A stretch of 64,000 nucleotides of DNA from Costus lasius (Eukaryota > Streptophyta > Magnoliopsida > Zingiberales > Costaceae): contig CM050454.1 in assembly GCA_027563935.2 (NCBI GenBank), positions 2,402,501 to 2,466,500 on the forward strand. The letters are read 5' to 3'. The translations under genes were made by a program, and so were the position numbers. Of the stretch, positions 1-12,000 are shown piece after piece. The notes below the pieces were generated by a model. That model was not told where the DNA came from. It did no database searches and saw nothing but the letters and a program-made list of their open reading frames with translations. Numbering within the stretch: the stretch's first letter is position 1; every line of letters starts with the position of its first letter.

Positions 1-67
1 AAGTTGTCACTGAGTCGAAATTGAATGTATTATAGCTTATGTTTACCCGTCATTGGTGTCCTTACAG

Positions 68-3000
68 GGAATTTTAAATGCATTGAAGGATTCTCAAACT
101 AGGGCACAACCTGGGCCATGTAACGTATGTTGTGCTCCTTGTTCGTTGTGTTTGTATTTCAACCTATCTTCAACAGTAATGGAGTCAAACCTTGAGGGTG
201 GACCTTCTGTTAATATCTCTTCCAGAAAAGAAGATAATTGTTCTTCTGTTGCGGATAGTATTGTTAAGAATGGGGCACAGGATAAGAACAGGAATGTGAA
301 TAGTAAAACAAGTAATTCACTAAGTTCTAGTACAAGCCATGATTCATCTGTTGAAAATGCTGAAAGTAAAGAAACATTTCCATCATCAGAGACACACAAT
401 GCATTTGATGTCGTAACAAGTCCAAAAGTTATCTTAAATACCGTTGAAGATAATAATTCCCCTCAAGAACAAACTGCTTCTACTGGTGGTAGTTTTTTTT
501 CATCAGATGGCAGCAAACCATCTGTGTATGGTGACGAGAAAGCTTCAGATAGTAGTGATGAAAATCACAGAGAAAAGTGTCATATGAAAAATAATTCAAA
601 TATTGTTGGATTTAAAGATTCCAATAGTGCAATTCGTGATAATCCTGGGGAATTAAGTGAGAAAATTGTAGGATGCGACTCTAGATCAACAGGCCGTTTG
701 GCTTTTAAAAATGAGGGAAATGCTATTCAGAAAGACAATGCCTATGTTCATAGTGTTACTGAAATTTCTGAGAATCAAACAGAGGCTAAAGGAAATGGAA
801 AATTTTCTTCGAAGAGTAGCACAACTACTAGTTTAAATGATGACATCTTGTATCATAATACTGACGGCATAGAAGACCCAAAATCATGTAGCAATAATTC
901 ACCAAAAGCGCAATTTACATGCTCAGCTTCCCCAAAGCAATGCCTTTCTCATTACTCTGTGGATAATGAGAATTCGCCAATGAATGGAAAGTTGTTTGTC
1001 GGTGGAGTGGATGAGAAAAATAATAGTGTAACCTGTGAAGTCAGGAAAAAAGACAGTGGAAAGAGTCAATCTCCTTTACTTTCTCCGAAAGGTGCTAATG
1101 AATCTTTAGGAATTGAAAATGATGACAGCAAGTTTGAGTCTCACGTGGATAGAAAGTGCAGTGGTGGTAATATTAAGCTATCTGCTATCCCCGGCTCAAA
1201 CAGTCTGGTGACTAGGGTGCCATTGCAGCCAAACCATGATTGTGAAGCTTCAGCAGAAATCGAAGATGATGTAAGTTCAAAGTTATCGTTTTTTGGAAAA
1301 TTTTCATGTCTTTGGAAGTTGTTTTGTTTCTTCTCATAATGTTCACTTATTTGTTTAAGATAGCATAGCAATTTATAATGTTCTATTACTTTTTTTTGAA
1401 TGTCCATAAATAATTTGTTACCAAGTATATTGGATTTGGTAAATGTAACAATCACTTTGTTTATTTCATACAAGTCACAACTAGGTTTAAATATTCAGTT
1501 TGTTATTAATTGTGGTGTTGCACTAGAATGGTACATTTTTATGCCAACCATCTACACATGGTAAAAGTCAACACCTCTCACCTATACTAACGAGCAGGGA
1601 CTACCCCTAACACTTCTAGCTAGTTGATGTCCAACTCAATCTTTGCTAATGTTGTTCTTATCTTGAAAATCACTACCCTAATTTCCTTTTGACTCCACTG
1701 ACCACATGTGAAGCTGAGCTTCTTTCCCCTTTGTTTTTCTCTATTGCTATCACTTGTTCACACTCATCAAGTGCATAACGTATTTCAATCCATCATCATC
1801 CTCTTCATACATACTCCAGCCCTTTTTACAACTTCTCTTAAGACGATTGGACACAAGCATTGCTTTCCTACCCATAGCTTTGATGACCATTCATCCATGA
1901 TAAAGAATAAAAAACTAGTCCATATGCCCTATATGAGTCGTACATACCAAGATTGGTACCGACCAGTGCATATTGGTCCAACCATGGACCCACATCTTAT
2001 GCCTTTAACCTTAATCTATCCCACAGATCAAGCTCCAAACTCCCAATTCTTGATCTCATGAATACCAAATCCCTCTGTGCCATCAATCCTTCAATCTGAC
2101 GGCTTGATCGAGAAAAAATGCCCATGCCATTGAACCCTTTTTTGCTCTCCTCCTGTGAGTGTCCATGAAGGCAATGCAGCCAATGGATCGACATGAAATC
2201 TTGATTGCCACCTATCCTCATCATTGATGGCTTCTAGGTCATAGGATCAGGATTCAGGCCATTAATTTGTTAACGGTTGCAAAACTACCCACTTATAACT
2301 AGAAAACACAGGATGTGTGTCCTTGATGAGGGTTAGTTTAGTTGCTTTCGTTTTCTAAACAACATCTACACATTGTGTTAAGTCTTCCCTTGTCTAATTG
2401 TTTGTAGGGAGGAGGAAAGTCATGTTTATCAACATCCCAAACATAAATGTAGCCTTGTCAACTATTAAAACAGGACCATAGTCGTGTTGTTGGTTAACCA
2501 AATTAGGTTTGGTTTAAATCGAACCTAGTTCAAATCTTATTGAATCTTGGTTCAATTTATAATTCCAAACATATAATTAGTTTAATTTTGTTCCATCAAA
2601 TGGAACCAAGATATGATTTTGACTGGAAACAGTTCAATTTTATGCGGGGTTGATAGGGTTGAATTCTTATATAGGAATGGTGAATGTTCTACAGGATCCT
2701 TCCAAATAGTTAAAAGTATAGCTTAATAATATATATTCATATACTATAAACAAATCGAACATAAACCTACTAACATTATAAGTAACCCTAATTAAATTTA
2801 TATTGAATCTATAATTTGTCTCTACTATTTAATTTCTAGCATTTTCTAAATAGTAAAATAAATTTAAGTACTAATTATAGGAAGAATCTAGTAGAAGCAC
2901 AATAATTATTCCGTCAAAGAAGATTATAATTGATTTTGAACTCCAACAATAAAGTAACATGCTTAGTGGAAAGAAACAAGGTGTTGGAGCTAGAAACATG

Positions 3001-6000
3001 CTTGCATAGGGTGAGTTCAATGATGATGTAATTTTATCTCACCTCATCACTAGACACACTCGTTAAGTTCCTATGCACATTCTAGATTGTTTAAGCATAT
3101 TTGGCTTGAATGATCATAAGATCTTAAGATCAAGAATGTTCTCAACAAACTTAGTTTTATCTCAATTGGTTCAATCAAATCTTAATTATTTTGGGTCTGA
3201 AGTAAATCCGATCAAAGTGTAATATGTTAACATTTTTAAAAATTTTATCAGCTAAGATTTAATTTCATGATCTTCATTCTATCTCTGCTTCTACTTGATT
3301 TTCTTACTTTATGTTATAAGTTGGGCATGCTTGATATTTAAGCTAAGCTTAGGGAGAGTGTATGAATGTGTTGATAATTGTACCTTTCCTTTCAATTTGC
3401 TCAGTGTTTAATAAGTTATGCATTTTCGATTCTAATGTGTATAAAATATCATAGCTACCTTATAAACAGTTTACTAATAGCAATAAACTATCTTGTATTT
3501 GCATAAACTCATGAACCTACCATTATTAATCTGTTGAGGCTTTTAGCTACATTTTCAGTATCTTAATGCTGCAGGTAAAAGTCTGTGATATCTGTGGAGA
3601 TGCAGGGCAGGAAGAATTACTTGCTATCTGTAGTAGGTGCAGTGATGGGGCAGAGCACACGTAAGTCCCTGGCGTTTGGGTTTTTCTTTTGAAATGGCTT
3701 TCATGGGAATACTATCTTAATGTTGATTTGCTTTTGATCAGTTACTGTATGCGAGCAATGTTGGATAAAGTTCCTGAAGGTGAGTGGTTATGTGAAGAAT
3801 GCCAACTCAAGGAAGCTGTGGATGAAGTGACGGAAAAATCTGAAACACAATTTGAACTTGAAGCAATTCAAGAACCAACCGTAGATGAAAGCAGTCAGGA
3901 TGTTGAAAGCACGTTAAAAACTTCATCAAATTTAGAAGAGAAGGCGATTGATTCAGACATTACAAAAGGACCTAAAGAACTTATTTACGCCTCAGCTAAG
4001 AGGAGTGATAGTTCACAAGTTAATTCTGTTTTTAAGGAGAAGATCGATGAAGCATGTGGTGCATCCAGTGGGACAACTATTCCAATGACTCTGGCCTCGC
4101 ATGATAGCATTAAAGTTGATATTGTCAATGTACAACTAACTTCCCCTATAACAACCTGTGGTCACTCAAATGGTATATCTCAGTCCACTGCTTGCCCACA
4201 AACTACAATTGATGTAGATTCATCCAAGCTACGGTCACGTGTTGAGACATGGAAAGGTTTTGCATTATCTTTTTCTTCTTTTGGATTGAGCAACTATGCT
4301 GTCTTATTCTTCTTTATTGGATATATTTGCTCTTACAATTTCTTTGGTTCAGGGTCTCTATCAAAATCAGTTTCCTTTAACAATTCAAAAGTGCCAAAAG
4401 TGAAACAGTTGTTGGAAAATGTTCCTCAGAAGCCAAAATTTACCAGAGAATCAAACTTGAGAAGCACGAAAGGAGTATCTAAAACAATCACAAAATCATC
4501 ATCATTCAGGAGTGAGACTTCAGGCTTCCGTATTGCCGGGACCGTAAACAAAGTGCAGGAACTTAGTTCACTACAGACTGAGGATCCTAAAAGTGTGAAA
4601 CTCGTGAAAGACGGGAGTACAGTTGATAAGAAAAATTCTTCATCTGATAATTGCTTTAGCAGTACAGCATTATCTGCTACCACTTTTTCTTCTCTGAAGA
4701 CTGATTCAAAGGCTCAACAATATGATGCCAAAGTAAAAAGGAAATCTCCTTCAAGCAGTCTGGCTGAACACAGAGGATCAAATGATGCAACTACATTATG
4801 TAAGTAAATGTCTTGCTTGTGAATTTGTAAGCTTGCATATGTTTCTTTCACTCGTATCCTTTGATCAAGTTAATAACTAATTGGTTGGTGGATCATTAGC
4901 CAATGAAGTAAAGAAGCAGCCTTCAGCTTCCCTGTTAAGAAATTCTCCGACCACATCTTTAGTTAGATCATCAAAGAATGAAGATCAAATGCCTTTCCAG
5001 CCTGTTTATAAGGTAAACATACACCCAAATTTCTTAATTTCTATTGTAAACGGTGCAGTAATCAACTGTCAATTCACTTCAGTCTGCAGAATATAAAAAT
5101 TGGGATGAGAAAACCGACAATTCCTTTTTAGGTAACTCTAGTCAGGCAACTTCAGTAAGCAATCAATCATCGCGTTGCTACAAGTATAATGAATTGGGTC
5201 ATGCAACACAGTTCTGTTCAGTCGATAAACTTCGTATGACTGCCACGAAGCTTTCTTCTGAACGAAATTTGAAGGATATGGATAACAGAACTAGTAAGTG
5301 GAAGAGTGTAGTCAAGGGGTGGAGTGGCAAATCGGGAACAAAAACAACTGCTAAATCACCTGATCAATCTGAGGAAGTTTCTTTGTCCAGTGCTGATGCG
5401 AATTCTGAAACATCTAAGGATTTTGCATCAAGTTCTAGAAACTTAACTTCCACAGAAGGTGCAGAGGATGCAGATGATTTTTGCAAAGCAACAAACGACG
5501 TACATGTAAATGAGGGTGTCGGAGTCCACAAGAAATATGTATTTCTTACCAAACGAGATTCGACTTTCAGCTCTGCAGATGACTTGCCTACAAAGCCTTA
5601 CATGCAAAACTTGCCTGATCAAGATTCCGTTCTGATGAATAAACTAAGAGCTTCTGTAATTCCAGAGCTCGATTACATTTGGCAGTATGAGATTCTTCTT
5701 TTTCCTAGTATGGTGTTTTTTAGTCTCTTAAATTATTATTCTTAAATGTGATTTATTATGTGCAGAGGAGCTTTTGAGGTTTTGAGGTCTGCCATGCCTC
5801 CTGTACATTTTGATGGCTTTCAGGCTCACTTGTCTGCTCATGTCTCACCTAAAGCACTTGAAGTTGCAAAGCAATTCCCTTGTAAAGTATTATTGGAGGA
5901 AGTACCTCGCCTAAGTTCGTGGCCATTGCAGTTCCATGAGAACAGTCCTAAAGAAAATAACATTGCTATTTTTTTCTTTGCTAAAGATATTAACAGGTCA

Positions 6001-9000
6001 CTTGATTTGGGTATTTTTCATTGTAGATTTCCATACGATAATCATCTTGATATAGCATTTGATATTTCTTTATGCACCACTTTGTGCAGTTACGAGAATT
6101 ACTATTGGAAGCTATTGGACAATATGCGGACAAATGATTTAACTCTTGTGGGAAATATTGATGCGGTGGAACTTCTGATATTCCCTTCAAATTTGCTACC
6201 GGAGAGCTCCCAACGTAAGAATAAATTTTATTGCAACTATCTAAGCAAGAAAGATATTGGAGAGTGGAGAATGAAAATTTCTACAATTTGTTTGTAAACA
6301 TAATCTGCATGTCAGTTGTGATAATGTGATTAAATGATAATCTGATTTTGTGATTATTTCTTTTATTTCATTCTGGAACAAGATATTAATCTGATTTAGT
6401 GATTATTCCTTTTATTTTAGGCTGGAACAGGTTATTGTTTCTTTGGGGTGTATTCAGAGGAAGAGAGAAAAATTGCTCGGAAGGATTGGCCACTCTCGAG
6501 AAAAGATCCTGTGTTTCTAAGTTGAACATGAAAGCTAATGTCCATGATCTGTCTACCCATATTGTTTCTGGACTTTGTAACCTACCTTTACCTGATATAT
6601 CAGAAAGTGTGGTTGGGATCTCCAGTGGAGAGCAACCTCCTAGTGAGAGAAACTTGCGTCATTCTATTGCTGATGGTGAAGTTCTGAAGAAGCACGTTTC
6701 TTGCTCACTTTCTGCTGGCGGCTATAGAAACCTGTATGATGTTACTGCCATTCCCGTTTCTCATCCAGAGCCAAGAGTTCAGATTGACATTGAACAGTTG
6801 CCTTCAGAAATGGAAGTTGATCTCAATAGCTTGGTAATCTGGTTTTTATTTATATTAAAGTAGTTAATTTTAGAGGCAGTTTAATGATTTCAACTGAGTA
6901 CTGCTAGTAATTATTTTCATCTTAGAAACAAATAATGGATGCTTTACCTGATTCAAAGCAACTAGCATACATGGAATACATGATCACAATAGATCCTTCT
7001 AAGTTCTTGCATATTTGGCCATGAGAAATATTTGGGTCATAGACAGCACAGCTGGTATGCTATGAGTGATTGGCCTATAGTTAAATGCCCGGTGCTGATG
7101 ACAAATGTATAACCCCATTGTTTACTTATTATGAGCTATTACCTATTTATTTGCACATCATATTTTGGAAAAGGGCAATCGAATAGTACTGTTTTTAGTC
7201 AATCTATTCATTTGAACATAAGACCTTTTTGTTTAGACATAAGACTGTGGTGGATGATTAAAAGGACGTCATGCACTATTTGGCAATGTCAAGATGATTC
7301 AAGTGGCTGGAAGTGTTACGCCCCCGAGCGCCACCCGGGATCCACGCCGGGAATCCCGGCCCTCGGGATGCAACAACAACTGTACCTGACAAGATAGCAC
7401 AGAACCCACGAGGTACATGACAAAATAATATATTATAATAAAAGTCAACCTGGCCACGAATATCCATAAGTCAAACCACAGACAGATACAGGACCGGCAT
7501 AACGGTCAACAGAACTAACAACGCGACCGGCGCAGCGGTCGACACACCAAACAGATAACGAGACTGGCGCAGCGGTCGATAAGTCCAACAGATAGTACGA
7601 CCGGCGCAGCGGTTGACAAGCCAACAAATAACAAGACCGGCGCAGCGGTCACAAGACTGATACGACATAACATAATAACATACAACTCTGACTCATATGC
7701 AACTCAGACCCACCCAGACTGGTGGTCACAAACTATCTATCTAATCCGCTCCAGAAGGAGCCGCGACAGAACTTGGAGGCAAATCAACGGGGGTTAGCCG
7801 GAGGCTAAATAGGGATATCACAAGTTGTATGGTGCATGATCAGATATAAAGATTTAGCAAAACTATAACCAAGACTCTACATGACTCATATAGAGTATAA
7901 TCAAATCTCAAATACGTATCGCTATACGTGTCAACATACACAGGTAGAAAAACTGGGAGCTGATACAACATTGGTCCACGACCCTTGACTCTATAAACAT
8001 AGAGTGGTCTACGACCCGCAACTCTATAAGGTAGAGTGGTCCCTACCGATGGCTCCCCGAACGGTAGAGACGACTGTCTGTCGACAGTCCGCTAGTGTAG
8101 CGTCCTACACTCTAATCAACCCCTCACTGGGCTGATAAACATCCAAAACCTCAAGCCCATAACATCGGACTCTCTCGGTCAAACACAAGGAGATGATCAC
8201 ACAGCGTCTCGCACAAAAATATCACAGTCAGTATCCGAGGTATACTGGACTATCTTCGCTAGATATCCAGCCCTCATGTGTATATATAACATGACATCAT
8301 ATCACCTACCAACTACCAATAAACATGCAACAACAAAATACTCATACCGTATTTCATGCAACAGGTTATGTCAACAGGAATATAACTCAGAGCAGAACAG
8401 AATCAGATAGTAATCAACAGTAATATCAACAATAAGGAAGTGCCACTAATCTACACATGTGGTTGACACTGTAACAAAAAGGAGAGGTAGAATCCCTACC
8501 TCGAATAGTAGACAACAGCACAGATCCAACCAGCACAGTCACAGGTATCAGTCAACAGATCCTAACAGGGTAAATCATGTATAAGTCCATGTACTCCGTT
8601 TAATCCATTTTACCATAATCGTTAATTAACATACTAATCCGTCATTAAGTGGTTATGTTCAGATCCGGGTTATTTAGTCGAGTCCAGCAAATATATAAGG
8701 CAGATTTGTTCACTTGCATTCGTATAAGTACGTATAGAGTCTGGTCGGGTACTAACCGAGTTCGCAGCCACGTGCGAACGTATAACACCACGGAAACACC
8801 AGGATACGCGAGAACCAACCACACAGACATAAACCGCGACGTCAGCACGGATTTCGGAGATCGCCGGAAGTTCGCCGGAACAGTAGCGCCGCCGCTACAG
8901 TACCGCCAGAACAGTAACTTCCGGTGGCAGATTGGGACGACCCGGTAGCCAAAGTGTAGCCGGCGCTGACAGGATTCCGGCCGTACGGTCGGTTTCGTGG

Positions 9001-12000
9001 GACGAGGTCTAGATCGCCGGAAATCGGGAGAAAACCGAGGGCGGCGCCAAACTCGGATCTCGCCGGAGTCGGAGAAGGAGATGCCGAAAACGGGCTAGGA
9101 GGAGGCGGAGATGTCCGCAGGAGGCGAGGGAGGCTCGCCGGAGGTAAAGGGGTCCACCGGAGCCATCAGCGACAAGGATCACGTCGGATCCGACGAAGTC
9201 GCGCGAGTAAAGGGAAAAATGGCGTCGATCCCGTCACAGGAGGCAGAACTGGGTCTCGTCGGCGACAGGCCTCGCCGGAGAGGCAGCCGGACGAAGGTGA
9301 AGGTGAGGGCGAGGGATGAAGTCGTGAGGAGGGTGATCGCCGTTCGAAGAGGAGATGGCGACGTGCGTGAAGGAGAAACGAAAACGAGCGGCTGGGGAAG
9401 GGAATAAAAAGGGAGAGGAGCGGCGGTTCACGAGGGCGCTTGGGCTCTCATCATCATAAATGGGAAAACGTCCCATTAACACCAAATTAATGCAGCCCCT
9501 TGGGCTTCCCCTCTTTAATGCCGCCCCATGGGATCCCCGCTTTAATGCCGCCGCTCGGAAATTATGCCGAACGTAACCGGAAGAAACTATGAGAGCTTGT
9601 GAGGCTTACTGATAGTGAAAGACTACAATGAGTAGTGGAGCTTGCACAAGTAGATGAAGCGAATAATAAGCAAATCATGACATGATTCGCAGCATCCGCA
9701 AGTTAAATCTGGTGAGAGGAAGCTCATGAATCCCATTGGCGAACGCCGACAGTGTTTGGTTTATGTGCTACTAGAGATAGTGGGTGAAGTTAGATGATAC
9801 CATGAGAGAAAATGTTTGGACATGCTTGATTTTCTTAATCCCTAAACCTATACTAATGATTTAAGCGTTATGTCGGGGTGAGAAGCACATTGATCCGCCC
9901 CATTAATTTCCTTGTCTAAATCAACCATCAGACTCATTCTTAATGTTCCCAAGGTTAGAATGCTTCCCAACCTCTATTTCAACTCACTCAGTTTTTCTAA
10001 CAAGACAAGCTACCACGGACACTTATAACCAGCCTATTGATGCAATTTTTGTAATAAAATTCAACAGTCTGTATAAGTTACACTTTCAAATATTTTTTTT
10101 CTTAACAATGCACCTATCTGGAGCACACTTTCTTTTTGCCAAAAAAGAAAAAAACAATTGAGTTTTTGTAGACTATGATTCACTGCCTTTGTTTGATCAT
10201 TTTTTAAGGATGATAAGTTGATGGAAACTTAATTTGTACGAAAAATCTTTCAAAGGGTCTTTTAGAAATAGTTTACAATCATAAGATATGGATCAAACAT
10301 AATAGTGGATGACAATATATGTAATCCTATAATCTCTTTGGTAAACATCATTGGTTGTACTACACAAGATGATGTGTTATCTTAGAAAACCTATCAACTA
10401 CTAAGAGTCATCTCCAAAATTCTCTTTGGTAAACATATGACCAAGTTGATATGAGGTTTTATCATGGCTCATAGGATAAGCACCAATACATTGAGTCTGA
10501 CGTTCTGTTTAATAGCTTTAGCTAAGTGTCAAGTAAGGTACCGGTTGATGATTATGACAATATCTTAGAAAAAAATGATTTATACAATGGCCTTGGTACA
10601 GTGATTATGTCAAGAAATTAGTGCCTTCAACATGTGATCCTCGAATTAAGAACTCTCTTAGCAAAGTTGGTCCATGGTACAGTTAAGTAGTCATGAATAT
10701 ATAACCTTCATGAATCACCAAGTGAATAAAATCATTTTCATTTCCCTCTTGTATGGTGTAGAATACGTGCAAAATCATGATGAGTTTATTAATAATCCTT
10801 TAATCTAGGTCTTTCAATCTCAATCCATACCATTGCACTGGTCTAATCTCAAACTAGTATGCACCTGACATATAGCCATATATCTATATTGGTATTGACC
10901 ATAACATACTGTGTATTGGTATTGGTTTCATTGTTGGATTGATATGCACCACATATTGGCAGTATGGAATTTTAAGATCATGTTTTAAATGATCAAATTC
11001 CTAAAACTTCAACTTTATTATGTGCAAGGTGGCAACAATTGCTTATTGCATCAGTAGGCTTACTTTCTTTGCCAGTGTTGTTCTTCAAAAAAAGTGTTCT
11101 TAAGAAATCTACTTGTTAAATGTGTTGACACTTTGTTTTTTTAGATTGAATGTAGCATAATGCTTTATGATCCAAGCATATGACAAATTCATTAAGTACA
11201 ATATAAATCCATTGTCATAAAGTTTGAACAATCGCATAAAATTTTGTCATGCATACAGTAATGCTTCTTAGCTTCATTGAGTTTTTCATTAAGGAAACTT
11301 TCAGTCGACCCTCCACAACTCAAAGTGCCCTCTACCCCTTTTCTTGAAACATTGCCTAAGATATTAAAATTGTAGTAGATTAGAGTGATAGGGTTAAGAG
11401 TGTAAGTTTGATCCTACCAAATGCAGACGCCATAGGTTAAAATGATATTCATGCGACTATCTTCCATCTATGCTACCTTGCATATCTTATTTGCATTTCA
11501 TAGGGGTACAAAAGAAACGTTATATGTTTCCAAGTGTTCGTCTAGAATAGAAGCAACAAGATATATCATACTATATCACGTCCTAGGTTATCGCCTAGTT
11601 CCTCAAATTTGTACTTTTTAGATTGTTCACTCAAAGAGTCATCATCCTATTCAACCTGAATAATCTAGTTTCTCTTCTCTAGTCAAGGTGCAATGAATAT
11701 ATTGAGATGTAAACCCCTTAATTGTGACATTACGAGCATGTAGGATTGTATAATTCTTATGGGGGCTATGGTTTATGAATTTTGTCTCCTAGTGTAATAG
11801 GCTATAGTGTTAGAATGTAACTCCACTTATTGGATGAATGATTCACGGTGAATAGTAGTAGTTTACTTCCAGCAGAGGGTGCTTAACTTGGTTAAGAATC
11901 TATGGCCCACCATGTCTCTTGTCTAAATATAGAAGACCTAAAGTATGTTTGTATTTCAATTGTGTTGTAATATACATCCTCTGCATATTGAGGTGAGTGC

